The notes below the pieces were generated by a model. It worked only from the letters and a program-made list of their open reading frames with translations. It did no database searches and was not told where the DNA came from. A stretch of 64,000 nt of DNA from Acrocarpospora catenulata (GTDB taxonomy: Bacteria; Actinomycetota; Actinomycetes; Streptosporangiales; Streptosporangiaceae). Below, in pieces: positions 49,541 to 58,453 of the stretch. How positions within the stretch are numbered: the stretch's first letter is position 1; each line of letters begins with the position of its first letter. The stretch is taken from positions 1-64,000 of the forward strand of contig NZ_JAHCST010000037.1 in assembly GCF_018476525.1 (NCBI RefSeq), written 5' to 3'. Made by a program: the position numbers and the translations under genes.

Positions 49541-50404
49541 ATGCCGATTCCTCGTACTGTCCACCGTCACCTCGACGTCAATGGCGTCCGCGTCTTCTAC
49601 CGGGAGTCGGTCCCCGACCGGGAGGACGCGCCCGTACTGCTGCTCCTGCACGGCTTCCCCTCCGCGTCACATCAGTTCCGGCGTCTCATAGACGCTCTCG
49701 GCAGCCGCTACCGCCTGGTCGCCCCCGACTATCCCGGCTTCGGTCACACCGAGGCACCCGACGACTTCGTCTACTCCTTCGACCATCTCGCCGACGTCAT
49801 GGAGGACTTCGTCCAGAAGCTGGGCCTGAGCAGGTTCGTCATGTACGTCTTCGACTTCGGCGCCCCGGTCGGGTTCCGCCTCGCCGAACGCCACCCCGAG
49901 TGGATCGCGGGCCTGGTCGTCCAGAACGGCAACGCCTACTCCGAGGGCTTGTCGGACAGCGCCCGCGGCCTCATCGCGCTGCGCCCCGAGACCCCCGGCT
50001 CCGAGGAGATCGTGCGCAACCTTCTCACGCTGCCAGGCACCCGCTCCCAGTACGAGACCGGCGTCGCCGACCCCGAACTGCTCACCCCCGACAGCTGGAC
50101 CCTCGACCAGCACTTCCTGGACCTGCCCGGTCGGAAGGAAGCCCAGCTGGCGCTCATGTTCGACTACCACTCCAACGTCCAGCTCTACGACAGCTGGCAG
50201 GGCTGGCTCCGCCGGCACACGCCGCCCACCCTCATCGTCTGGGGCACCGGCGATCCGTTCTTCCCCGAGCCCGGCGCGCGGGCGTACCTGCGCGACGTGC
50301 CCGACGCCGAACTCCATCTGCTCGACACCGGCCACTTCGCCCTGGAAACCCACCTCCCGGAGATCGCCCCGCTCATCTCCGGCTTCCTCGACGCGAACGC
50401 CTAG
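49541..50404 (+). CDS. Alpha/beta hydrolase with Asp nucleophile (epoxide-hydrolase/dehalogenase-like)
   Basis: A 287-residue protein. The oxyanion segment HGFPSASHQFR, nucleophile elbow VFDFGAPVGF (Asp instead of Ser) and C-terminal GHFALE His are those of the epoxide hydrolase and haloalkane dehalogenase group. A cap domain lies between. The substrate is unknown. ATG 49541 has a GAAAGG site. It is controlled, probably, by the divergent CGNR gene and ends in a strong terminator. Confidence 0.87.
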   Translation: MPIPRTVHRHLDVNGVRVFYRESVPDREDAPVLLLLHGFPSASHQFRRLIDALGSRYRLVAPDYPGFGHTEAPDDFVYSFDHLADVMEDFVQKLGLSRFVMYVFDFGAPVGFRLAERHPEWIAGLVVQNGNAYSEGLSDSARGLIALRPETPGSEEIVRNLLTLPGTRSQYETGVADPELLTPDSWTLDQHFLDLPGRKEAQLALMFDYHSNVQLYDSWQGWLRRHTPPTLIVWGTGDPFFPEPGARAYLRDVPDAELHLLDTGHFALETHLPEIAPLISGFLDANA

Positions 50405-50414
50405 ACAGGTGCAC

Positions 50415-50451
50415 AGGCAGGTTCGGGTCGTTGCGCGGCCCGAACCTGCCT
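50415..50451. terminator. Terminator hairpin after the hydrolase gene
   Basis: AGGCAGGTTCGGG (50415-50427) pairs with CCCGAACCTGCCT (50439-50451) around an 11-nt loop, between two converging genes. Confidence 0.85.
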
Positions 50452-50463
50452 CGGCGGGCGGCG

Positions 50464-51711
50464 TCAGACGCGCCAGCCCCCGCTGTCCTTCGCCACGATG
50501 GCACCGCCGATCAGAAGCCACGCGCTCACCGGCCGGGAATGGTTGTACGGGCTGGAGCCGCCGTTAGGCTGCGCTTCGAATTCGATGAATCCGGCACCTC
50601 GTGTGGTGTCTTCGGTGTCGATCGCCTGTGTGGCGGAGTTCGCGGAGACCCATCGGTAAGAAGTGGGATATCCGGGCGCGCAGGCGGCGTTCGCCGGCTT
50701 TGGCGTGTCACCGGTGTCCGTGGCCGGCGACCTGGTCTGCCCGTCGCCCGAGTTCTGGACCAGGTTGGTGTAGAAGTCCCCGGGCTTCGCGTAGACGCAC
50801 TGCTGCAGATTGACATAGCGCAGGGTCAGCAGGTCCAACGCCTGCGTACGGCTGTTGCCGGCCACCCATCCGGTGCCGGGGCACGCACCCGTCGGGCTGG
50901 CTTTCACGTTGCTGGAATTGGTTTGTGGCTGCTGTGCGGCGACAGTGGCCAGTTCGGCGCCGGAGTTGTAGACGCATTGCTGGAGGTTGAAGTAGCGCCG
51001 GCCGAGCAGACTGATCGCCTGAGTGGCGCCGCTGCCCGGCTTGTAGCGGTAGGCGGCGTCCCCCGGGCCGCAGCTGAGCGGCTTCGGATCGTTGGAAACT
51101 CCCGTCCCTGTCCGGAAGGGAGTGTTGGGCACGTTCGCCACAAAGGACATGAAGTTGTCCGGACCCGCGTTCCCATAGGTGCATCCCTGGAGGTGGAGAT
51201 AGCGCTTTTTCCCACGCTCCAGGACCCCCTTGGTCAGGTCGCTGGGTTCGGCGAACAATCCGGCGGTCGGGCTGATCCGGAGGTTCCATCTCTGGCCGTC
51301 GATGGTGCCCAGCCCCGTCTCCGGAAGCCCTCCGCCCCAGACCGCGTCTTCGTTGATGGGTCCGGTCTGGCCGCCGTCGGTGTTGCAGGCGAGTTCACTG
51401 TTGTCGGGTTTGGCGGGATCGGACGTTCTCGGAGAAAGGCAGACCTTCGTGGTGCCGGCAACGAGCGTCGAACGGATGTGCGCGAGAACTGAGGCGTCCC
51501 GGTAGGCGGCGGAGTCGCTGTTGTTGTACCAGATGCGCGTCAGCCAGCTCGACGGATTCGGAACCGGCAGGGAACTGCTCCAGGTTCTCCCGTTGTCAGT
51601 CGAGTAAACGATCTGGATATTGGTGGCGGCGTACGCCGGAACAGCCGAACCCACATAATATCCGGCCAGGGCGGTCGTCGCGACCAGAGCCGTGACCATT
51701 GAACGTTTCAT
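50464..51711 (-). CDS. Secreted protein with three internal Cys-containing repeats
   Basis: A 415-residue exported protein; ATG 51711 gives a canonical signal peptide (MKRSMVTALVATTALAGYYV ... PAYA), while an ATG at 51729 is also possible. After about 160 residues come three related modules of about 60-70 residues, each starting with an aromatic/LQ/Cys motif: RYLHLQGCTYG, RYFNLQQCVYN, RYVNLQQCVYA. Each later has a C-P/G motif and a TQA helix. The mature protein probably has several disulfides. I do not recognise the family; a host-surface, carbohydrate or glycan-binding role is possible but unsupported. Confidence 0.75.
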   Translation of the reverse strand: MKRSMVTALVATTALAGYYVGSAVPAYAATNIQIVYSTDNGRTWSSSLPVPNPSSWLTRIWYNNSDSAAYRDASVLAHIRSTLVAGTTKVCLSPRTSDPAKPDNSELACNTDGGQTGPINEDAVWGGGLPETGLGTIDGQRWNLRISPTAGLFAEPSDLTKGVLERGKKRYLHLQGCTYGNAGPDNFMSFVANVPNTPFRTGTGVSNDPKPLSCGPGDAAYRYKPGSGATQAISLLGRRYFNLQQCVYNSGAELATVAAQQPQTNSSNVKASPTGACPGTGWVAGNSRTQALDLLTLRYVNLQQCVYAKPGDFYTNLVQNSGDGQTRSPATDTGDTPKPANAACAPGYPTSYRWVSANSATQAIDTEDTTRGAGFIEFEAQPNGGSSPYNHSRPVSAWLLIGGAIVAKDSGGWRV

Positions 51712-51960
51712 ACGTGACGCTTCCGCCATGACATGCACACTCTCCACTCTTCTTCCATTCACACGCCGATATGGCATGCAATTCGGATTTCCCCCAGAAA
51801 CACCATCCACAGCAGGAAGGCTTTCTACGGCGAGGATATCGAGGGCGCTGCGCAGCACGTCGCTACCGAAAACTGTGTCGCCTGATTCGACTCGGTATTC
51901 GTCAAGGAATCTGCCGCGTCATCATTATTGGTCCCGATAACATGTGGGGACGACCGGAGA

Positions 51961-52614
51961 CTAGCGTCCGCGCAGGTAGGCGACCACCATTTCGCCGACC
52001 ATGCGGCGTTGCCTGGCGCGATGTTCGGGAGCGGTCATCTCCCGGCCGAACAGGGCGCCGAAGGTGTGCTGGTTGGCGACCCGGAAGAAGCAGAAGGCGC
52101 TGATCATCATGTGCACGTCGATGGGGTCGGCCTCGGTGGTGAACTCGCCGCTGACGAGGCCCGCCTCCAGGATGCGGGTGATGATGTCCAGGACCGGCGT
52201 GCCGAGGTTGGCCAGGACCTCGGATTTGCGGATGTGCTCGCCCCGGTGGATGTTCTCGATGGCGACGAGTTTGATGAACTCGCGGTGCGCGTCGTGGTGG
52301 TCGAAGGTCAGCTCCGCGAGGGTGCGGATGGCGGAGGTCGGGGCGAGGTGGGCCACGTCCACGGTCCGTTCGGCGGTGCGGACCTCGGTGTAGACCTTCT
52401 CCAGGACCGCGATGTAGAGCTGTTCCTTGCTGCCGAAGTAGTAGTAGATCATCCGCTTGGTGGTGCGGGTCAGGTCGGCGATCTCGTCCACCCGGGCTCC
52501 CGCGTAGCCGTCGCGGGCGAAAACGCGCTGGGCGACCTCCAGGATCTCGGAGCGGGTCCGGTCGGCGTCGCGTTGGCGTGCTGCGCTGGGGCGAGTGCCG
52601 GACGGGGAGGCCAT
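51961..52614 (-). CDS. TetR-family regulator of the quinate/shikimate island
   Basis: A 217-residue TetR protein with an N-terminal helix-turn-helix (RSEILEVAQRVFARDGYAGARVDEIADLTRTTKRMIYYYFGSKEQLY). The C-terminus resembles TetR_C regulators of aromatic-acid catabolism (HREFIKLVAIENIHRGEHI). It is 10 bp after the QuiC stop on the same strand, so it is cotranscribed with the catabolic genes. The divergent GAACTA-type palindromes near 55.2 kb are its likely operators. Confidence 0.9.
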   Translation of the reverse strand: MASPSGTRPSAARQRDADRTRSEILEVAQRVFARDGYAGARVDEIADLTRTTKRMIYYYFGSKEQLYIAVLEKVYTEVRTAERTVDVAHLAPTSAIRTLAELTFDHHDAHREFIKLVAIENIHRGEHIRKSEVLANLGTPVLDIITRILEAGLVSGEFTTEADPIDVHMMISAFCFFRVANQHTFGALFGREMTAPEHRARQRRMVGEMVVAYLRGR

Positions 52615-52624
52615 GCGGCCCATC

Positions 52625-54274
52625 CTACTTAGCAGGAGCATCCCCCTCCCGGGCGTGCTGGGCGGCCAGCCGGACGGGGGCGTTCACCGCGCCGTACCCT
52701 TGGTAGCCGCCGATGCGCTGGACGAGTTCGAAGAACACCCGGCCGATGGTGATCGTGTAGAGGTGCAGGAACTCGCCGTGGTCGTCGCGGTCGTACATGA
52801 TCCCGAGGGTGCGCAGCTCGGGGTCGAGGTCGTACCGGGCGTCGAGGTCGTCGTAGTAGTTGGCCGGGATGGGGAGGACGAGCTCCGGAGGCAGGCCGCG
52901 GGCGGTGGTGACGAGGTCGTCGCAGGCCAGGGCGAGGTGTTGCCAGTGGACGCCGACGTTGAGCACCATTCTGACGGGCCCCGCGTGCATGGCGCGGCTG
53001 CGCAGCAGGCCGTACGGGTCGGGGACCTCCAGGCTCTGCTGCGGGCCCAGCGCGAGGACGCTGCGGTAGAAGAGCGCGGCCTCGTCGAAATTGAGCCAGG
53101 GCTGGGCGAGCGCCACATGATCGATATGGGTGATATTTCCGGACGTGGGGAGGTCGCCGGAACGGCAGAACTCGATCCGGGTGCCGTCGGGCGCCGCGAT
53201 CGCGTTCGGCTGGACCACGGTGGCGAGCAGGGATTCCGCGCGTCTGACGGATCCCGCGGGATCGGGGCTCTCCAGGCCGATCGCGGTAAGCGCCGGGCCG
53301 GCGTCACCGGCCGTCCGCAGGTGCAGGCGCGCACCACCCTGCTCCCACACCTCTTCACCGGAACCCGTACAAACGAATCCAAGGACACCCAGCAGATCTC
53401 CCAGCGGCGCGGGATCACCGGCAGTCACCTCGGCGAAGGCGAACCCGGTAGGGACGATCTGCGGCGGCAGGGCGGAATCCGCCAGGGCCAGTAGAGACCG
53501 CCGCCCGTCCAGCGCGGTACGGCCGGCGTCGGCCTGCCGGAACACGTCGTTGAAGACCTCCAGCGACAACGGCCCGGTGTATCCGGCGCGGAGCACGCGA
53601 CCGACCAGATCGGGCAGATCGAACATGCCCTGGCCAGGGAAGCAGCGGTAGTGGCGGCTCCACTGGAGAACGTCCATGGCGAGCAGGGGCGCGTCGGCGA
53701 GCTGCAGGAAGAAGATCTTCTCGCCGGGGATGGCCGCGATGCCGATGGGATCGGAGCCGCGCGACAGGATGTGGAAACTGTCCAGGCAGGTCCCCAGACT
53801 GGGATGCCCTGCCAGCTCGACGATCCGCCACGCGTGCAGATAGTCGTTGACGTGCCGCCCCCAGGCCAGCGCCTCGTACGCGATCCGGATCCCGTGCTCG
53901 GCGGCCCGCGACGCCAGCAGCCGCAACTGGTCGGCGGCCAGTTCGTCGGAACCGATCGCCGCGGGAGAAACGTTCGAGCAGACCAGCAGCAGATCCGCGC
54001 CGAGCTGTTCCATCAGGCGGAACTTGTGCTCGGCCCGGCGCAGGTTCGCGGCGAGCAGGTCGGGGGGCACTGCCTCGAAGTCGCGGAACGGCTGGTAGAG
54101 GTCGATGCTCAAGCCGAGATCCGCGGCCCTGAGCCGGACCTCCGACGGGGACATCGGGGAGGCAAGCAGGTCGTTTTCGAAGATCTCGATGCCGTCGAAC
54201 CCGGCGGCGGCGATCGCGGTGAGCTTCTCCGCCAGGGTGCCGCTGACCGACACGGTCGCGATGGACGTCCGCAT
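52625..54274 (-). CDS. quiC: 3-dehydroshikimate dehydratase, HPPD-fused (QuiC-type)
   Basis: A 549-residue enzyme converting 3-dehydroshikimate to protocatechuate. The N-terminal xylose-isomerase-like TIM barrel (MRTSIATVSVSGTLAEKL, GFDGIEIFENDLL) has the expected metal ligands Glu134, Asp165, Gln191 and Glu239 in YEALAWG, CLDSFH, FLQLAD and LEVFND. The C-terminal domain is 4-hydroxyphenylpyruvate-dioxygenase-like (HIDHVALAQ, GEFLHLYTITIGRVFFELVQR). This two-domain form matches bacterial QuiC1. The downstream protocatechuate ring-cleavage genes are not in the window. It follows the dehydrogenase gene by 1 bp. Confidence 0.95.
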   Translation of the reverse strand: MRTSIATVSVSGTLAEKLTAIAAAGFDGIEIFENDLLASPMSPSEVRLRAADLGLSIDLYQPFRDFEAVPPDLLAANLRRAEHKFRLMEQLGADLLLVCSNVSPAAIGSDELAADQLRLLASRAAEHGIRIAYEALAWGRHVNDYLHAWRIVELAGHPSLGTCLDSFHILSRGSDPIGIAAIPGEKIFFLQLADAPLLAMDVLQWSRHYRCFPGQGMFDLPDLVGRVLRAGYTGPLSLEVFNDVFRQADAGRTALDGRRSLLALADSALPPQIVPTGFAFAEVTAGDPAPLGDLLGVLGFVCTGSGEEVWEQGGARLHLRTAGDAGPALTAIGLESPDPAGSVRRAESLLATVVQPNAIAAPDGTRIEFCRSGDLPTSGNITHIDHVALAQPWLNFDEAALFYRSVLALGPQQSLEVPDPYGLLRSRAMHAGPVRMVLNVGVHWQHLALACDDLVTTARGLPPELVLPIPANYYDDLDARYDLDPELRTLGIMYDRDDHGEFLHLYTITIGRVFFELVQRIGGYQGYGAVNAPVRLAAQHAREGDAPAK

Positions 54275-54275
54275 C

Positions 54276-55118
54276 TCAGGCCGTGACCAGGTCGGTGAAG
54301 TGGGCGAACATCCGCTCGACATCCGGTTCGAGGCCCGTGAACAGGCGGAAGGCGTGGGCGGCCTGGAACACGACCATGCCGCCGCCGTTCAGGGTGCGGC
54401 AACCGCGCTGTTCGGCCTCGCGGAGGAGTTCGGTCTCCATCGGGCGGTAGACGATGTCGGCCACCCACAGGCCGGGATGGAGCAGGTCCGCGGGGAGCGG
54501 CATGCCCGGGGAGTGTGCCATGCCGGTCGGGGTCGCGTGGACCAGGCCATCGGACTGCCGTACCAGTTGGGGCAGGTCGGAAAGATCGGCGGCCCGGACC
54601 CGGCCTCCGCCGAGCCGCTCCGCGAGCGCCTTGGCGCGGCGGGGGTCGGCGTCGACCACGCTGATCTGCTCGGCGCCGAGCGTGACCAGCGCGTACGCTA
54701 CCGCGGCCCCCGCACCTCCGGCGCCGAGCTGGACGATCCTGCGTCTGGGCGCGTCCGGCAGTCCCCGGGTGAGGGCCTGGGCGAAGCCCGTCCAGTCAGT
54801 GTTGTGGCCGATCGCCCGGTTTCCGGAGAAGAGGATGGTGTTGACCGCACCGAGGGCGGCCGCGTCCGGGGACAGCTCGTCCACCACCGTCATCACAGTC
54901 TGCTTGCACGGATGCGTGACGTTGAACCCGTCGAACCCCAACCTCTGCGCGGTACGGACCAAGTCCCCCGCCGCCTCAGCGTCCACCCCGAGCACGTCGA
55001 TGTCGATCACCCGGTACAGGTAGCGCAACCCGTGGAAGCCGGCCTCCCGTTCGTGCAGCAGCGGGCTGAGGGACGGCCCGATACCCGACCCGATCAACCC
55101 GATCAAATAGGAGGTCAT
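54276..55118 (-). CDS. aroE: Quinate/shikimate dehydrogenase
   Basis: A 280-residue AroE-fold oxidoreductase. Ser16 and Ser18 (PSLSP), catalytic Lys72 (NVTHPCKQ) and Asp108 (NTDWTGF) are in place, with a GAGGAGAA nucleotide loop. After strand 2, VVDADPRRA places an acidic residue where NAD-dependent catabolic enzymes have one, rather than the Arg/Ser of NADPH-dependent biosynthetic AroE. With quiC and a transporter beside it, it probably oxidises quinate or shikimate for growth. It starts the minus-strand operon. Confidence 0.92.
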   Translation of the reverse strand: MTSYLIGLIGSGIGPSLSPLLHEREAGFHGLRYLYRVIDIDVLGVDAEAAGDLVRTAQRLGFDGFNVTHPCKQTVMTVVDELSPDAAALGAVNTILFSGNRAIGHNTDWTGFAQALTRGLPDAPRRRIVQLGAGGAGAAVAYALVTLGAEQISVVDADPRRAKALAERLGGGRVRAADLSDLPQLVRQSDGLVHATPTGMAHSPGMPLPADLLHPGLWVADIVYRPMETELLREAEQRGCRTLNGGGMVVFQAAHAFRLFTGLEPDVERMFAHFTDLVTA

Positions 55119-55138
55119 CGCCTGGCCCCTTCCTATGT

Positions 55139-55158
55139 ACGAACTAGTGAGTTAGCAA
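55139..55158. promoter_or_regulatory. Candidate TetR operator near the dehydrogenase promoter
   Basis: ACGAACTAGTGAGTTAGC-like sequence: the half-site ACGAACTAGT (55139-55148) is followed by a degenerate inverted arm (GAGTTA). It lies about 20 bp upstream of the dehydrogenase start and matches the stronger site at 55268-55281. Confidence 0.55.
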
Positions 55159-55267
55159 CCATTCACGACCACCCACCAAGTCCCCATAAGACCAGCTCAT
55201 CCGCAAAATTTCAGCTCTTGACACTTGAGGACGCTCACTGCACCATGCAGGAACTCCACCTGTTAAT

Positions 55268-55281
55268 GAACTATCTAGTTC
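55268..55281. promoter_or_regulatory. TetR operator palindrome GAACTA-TC-TAGTTC
   Basis: A perfect 14-bp inverted repeat, followed by CGTAAC, in the 199-bp divergent gap. It is 36 bp upstream of the transporter start. Together with the site at 55139 it would let one repressor control both arms of the island. Confidence 0.7.
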
Positions 55282-55317
55282 GTAACAATCCCGGATCACA
55301 CCCCCCAGGGAGCAGTC

Positions 55318-56673
55318 GTGAGTGATCATCCCCCCGGCACCCAGCAGGGCACGCCGCGCAAGGCTGCCGTCGCCGCCTGGATCGGCAGCGCACTGGAGTA
55401 CTACGACTTCTTCATCTACGGCAGCGCCGCCGCCCTGATCTTCTCCGACGTCTTCTTCGACGCCTCCGACCCCGCGACCGCGACCCTGCAGTCCCTGGCC
55501 ACCTTCGGCGTCGCCTACGCCGCCCGCCCCGTCGGCGCGTTCGTCCTCGGCCACATCGGCGACCGCTTCGGCCGCAAGAAGATCATGGTCTTCACCCTCA
55601 TCCTGATGGGCGTCTCGACCTTCCTCATCGGCTGCCTCCCCTCGCGCGACCAGATCGGCGGCCTGGCCCCCGCCCTCCTGGTCCTCCTGCGCGTGCTCCA
55701 GGGCCTGTCCGCAGCGGGCGAACAGGCCAGCGCCAACTCGATGACCCTGGAACACGCCCCCGCCGACCGCCGCGGCTACTACTCCAGCTTCACCCTCAAC
55801 GGCACCCAGTTCGGACAGATCCTGGCCACCCTGGTCTTCATCCCCGTCGCCGCGCTCCCCGAGGAACAGTTGCTCAGCTGGGGCTGGCGCATCCCGTTCT
55901 GGCTGAGCGTGGTGGTCGCCGTCGCCGGGTACGTCATCCGCCGCCGCGTCGAGGAAACCCCCGCCTTCGCCCAGTCGGTGGCCGCCGGAACCGTGGCCAG
56001 GATGCCGCTGGCCCTCCTCTTCCGCGACCACTGGACCAGCGTGCTCCGCGTGGTCTGCGCCGCCCTGATCGCCACCGTCAGCACGATCTTCACCGTCTGG
56101 GCCCTCAGCTACGCCACCAGCGACGAGATCGGCCTGGACCGCGCGACCATGCTCTGGGTCAGCAGCGCGGCCAACGCGGTCGCCCTGATCGCCATCCCGC
56201 TGTGGGCGAAGCTGTCCGACCGGATCGGCCGCAAACCGGTCTTCCTGGTCGGCGCGATCGGCAGCCCCATCATGATCTTCGCGTACCTGGCCGCGATCAA
56301 TTCCGGCAGCTACCCGGTGATCTTCCTGGTCGGCATGGCCACCCTCGGCGTCGTGTACAGCGCCTCCAACGGCATCTGGCCCGCCCTGTACGGCGAGATG
56401 TTCACCACCGGCGACCGCCTCTCCGGCATGGCGATCGGCACCCAGATCGGTTTCGCGGTCGCCGGCTTCGCGGTCGCTTCGGCAGCGGGCATCGTCACTC
56501 CCGAGGGCTGGCTGGGCCTGCAGGGGTGGGTCGGCGTGGGCATCTTCACCGCCATCCTGTGCGCGATCAGCGCGGTCGCGGTGGCGACCACCCGGGAGAC
56601 GTACCGAATCCCCACGGAGGACCTGGGCCGTACTCCGGCCTCCCCCTCACCCGCGACCACCTCGGCCGCCTGA
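55318..56673 (+). CDS. MHS-family MFS transporter, probable shikimate/quinate symporter
   Basis: A 451-residue protein with 12 membrane segments of the metabolite:H+ symporter (ShiA/KgtP-like) type: AWIGSALEYYDFFIYGSAAALIF, motif A GHIGDRFGRKKIM and RRVEETPAF in the central loop. GTG 55318 has an AGGGAG site. Position opposite the quinate/shikimate catabolic operon points to shikimate or quinate uptake. The gene ends in a strong terminator. Confidence 0.9.
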   Translation: MSDHPPGTQQGTPRKAAVAAWIGSALEYYDFFIYGSAAALIFSDVFFDASDPATATLQSLATFGVAYAARPVGAFVLGHIGDRFGRKKIMVFTLILMGVSTFLIGCLPSRDQIGGLAPALLVLLRVLQGLSAAGEQASANSMTLEHAPADRRGYYSSFTLNGTQFGQILATLVFIPVAALPEEQLLSWGWRIPFWLSVVVAVAGYVIRRRVEETPAFAQSVAAGTVARMPLALLFRDHWTSVLRVVCAALIATVSTIFTVWALSYATSDEIGLDRATMLWVSSAANAVALIAIPLWAKLSDRIGRKPVFLVGAIGSPIMIFAYLAAINSGSYPVIFLVGMATLGVVYSASNGIWPALYGEMFTTGDRLSGMAIGTQIGFAVAGFAVASAAGIVTPEGWLGLQGWVGVGIFTAILCAISAVAVATTRETYRIPTEDLGRTPASPSPATTSAA

Positions 56674-56689
56674 CCGTCGAGGTTGACAG

Positions 56690-56724
56690 GGGCTTGGTGC
56701 TCGGAACTACCGAGCACCAAGCCC
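56690..56724. terminator. Perfect 15-bp terminator stem
   Basis: GGGCTTGGTGCTCGG (56690-56704) pairs with CCGAGCACCAAGCCC (56710-56724) around AACTA, between converging genes. One of the strongest stems in the window. Confidence 0.93.
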
Positions 56725-56731
56725 TGCGGCA

Positions 56732-58129
56732 TCAGGTCTGGACGGCTTGCCTTACGGCCGCGGCCATCCGCGCGATGTCCTCACTCGTTGTCTGCCAGTT
56801 CGACACGGCCACCCGCATGACCGGCTGGCCCTGCCAAGCGCTGGCGGTGAGAAACGCCTCGCCGCCGGCGCGTACCGCCGCGAGTATCCGAGCTGTCGCC
56901 TCCGGATCGGCGAAGCGCACCAGCACCTGGTTGAGCACCACGTCGTTGCAGACGGTGACCCCGGGTATGTCGTCGAGCAAGGCGGCCGCTTCGCGGGCAA
57001 GCGCACAGCAGCGGTCCACCAGGGCGGCCACGCCGGTACGGCCGAGGGAGCGAAGCGTCGCGTAAGCGGGGAACGCGCGAGCCCGGCGGGAAAACTCCGG
57101 GGCGAGGTGGAATTGCACGACGTCGTCACCGGGCGACGCGACGTAGTTCGCGACCACACCGAGCGCGGCGGCGTGCGCCTGCCGATCCCGCACCGCCACG
57201 ACGGCGCTGTCGTACGGCACGTTGAGCCACTTGTGCAGGTCCACTGCCCAGGAATCAGCGAGTTCCGCACCTCTGGTCAGCTCACGGCACATGGGTGACG
57301 CCGCCGCCCAGAGCCCGAACGCGCCATCAATGTGCACCCAGGCATCGCGCTGCCGGGCCAGCGGAATGAGCTCCGTAAAGGGGTCGAAGGCGCCGGTGTT
57401 CACATTCCCGGCTCCCAGGCAGACGATCAAAGGACCGTCGACCTGGGCCAGCAGGCTGGCGAAAGCGTCCGGCTCCACGCGGCCCTGGTCGTCCACGTCG
57501 ACGGGTGTGACACACCCCGAGCCGAGGCCCAGATAGCGCAGCGCGCCGTCGATCGTGATGTGGCGTTCCCGGCCGGCCAGGACGGTGATCCGTGGCGCGC
57601 CGAACAAGCCGTCCCGCTCCACATCCCAGCCGGCGGCGCTCAGGACCGCGTGCCGGGCAGCGGCCAGCCCCGTGAAGTTCGCCATCTGCGCGCCGGTCAC
57701 GAATGCCGCCGAGGCCGACGAAGGCAGCCCGAGCAGGTCGAGCAGCCAGGACAACGAGACGCGCTCGGCCGCGGCGGCAGCGGGTGAACTGTCCGGCATC
57801 GTCGCGAGCTGATCCCACGCCGAGGTGAGCCAGTCGGCGGCGACGGCGACTGGGTGCGAACCACCCACGACCCAGCCGTAAAACCGTCCGCCGGTGCTGG
57901 TGACCAAGCCGTCGTCGAAGTCGTCAATCATGCGGTGCAGCACTTCCCGGGGTGCCTCCCCCTGCTCGGGAAGCCTTTCGGGAAGACGCCGCACGATTTC
58001 GGCGCAGGTCGCAACGGCGTCTACGCGGCGCTTGCGAGCGGAGTCGAGATAGGTGATCGCCGCCTGGGCGGTGTCACCGAGCAGGTCGGCCAGCGGCATG
58101 TCTCTATCGTCAGAGCTTGAGTACGGCAT
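56732..58129 (-). CDS. Group II PLP-dependent decarboxylase / aminotransferase-like enzyme
   Basis: A 465-residue fold-type I PLP enzyme. It has the pyridine-stacking and Asp motif HIDGAFG, the Schiff-base Lys in VDLHKWLNVPYD, and the GAQMANFTGLAAAR region that precedes the cofactor cup. This matches aromatic-L-amino-acid/glutamate-type decarboxylases. ATG 58129 is used; the ATG 30 bp downstream (58099) is an alternative. The substrate is unknown. It is isolated between terminators. Confidence 0.85.
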   Translation of the reverse strand: MPYSSSDDRDMPLADLLGDTAQAAITYLDSARKRRVDAVATCAEIVRRLPERLPEQGEAPREVLHRMIDDFDDGLVTSTGGRFYGWVVGGSHPVAVAADWLTSAWDQLATMPDSSPAAAAAERVSLSWLLDLLGLPSSASAAFVTGAQMANFTGLAAARHAVLSAAGWDVERDGLFGAPRITVLAGRERHITIDGALRYLGLGSGCVTPVDVDDQGRVEPDAFASLLAQVDGPLIVCLGAGNVNTGAFDPFTELIPLARQRDAWVHIDGAFGLWAAASPMCRELTRGAELADSWAVDLHKWLNVPYDSAVVAVRDRQAHAAALGVVANYVASPGDDVVQFHLAPEFSRRARAFPAYATLRSLGRTGVAALVDRCCALAREAAALLDDIPGVTVCNDVVLNQVLVRFADPEATARILAAVRAGGEAFLTASAWQGQPVMRVAVSNWQTTSEDIARMAAAVRQAVQT

Positions 58130-58453
58130 CCGATCACAATGCCCTGGGCGTGGCCTGTCCCAAATAGCCAATCCGGAAGTGGTGGCCTGGTTTTCCGTGC
58201 CCGGCGGGTGGGCGCCCGCTGATCATGGATAGGAGCGCTGACGCTTCGCGTGGCGGCCGGACTGACCAACGCTGATCGTCCCATTCCTTTCAGCAGTGCG
58301 GTCAAGATACGCGTCAGTTTGGGCTCGCGTCAGTGGCTCAGCCATCAAGGACCCCGGACCCGGATGATTAGGGACCTTTGTCCCTGGAGCGTCACCTTCA
58401 CCGGTGGTGGACTCAGGACTCGTCCACTGCCTGGAGATTCGAAGGACGACACC
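58130..58453. other. Intergenic region before a two-gene unit
   Basis: These 324 bp lie between the divergent decarboxylase and the small protein gene at 58454. An open frame runs through part of it, but it has no ribosome site and atypical composition compared with the C-terminal part. No hairpin or repeat stands out. It probably holds both promoters. Confidence 0.5.

Noticed and set aside
49513-51492. A 659-codon plus-strand open frame covering the hydrolase and the repeat protein
   Set aside because: Arg/Pro/Ala-rich shadow frame. The true hydrolase and the secreted protein have signal, catalytic or repeat features in their own frames.
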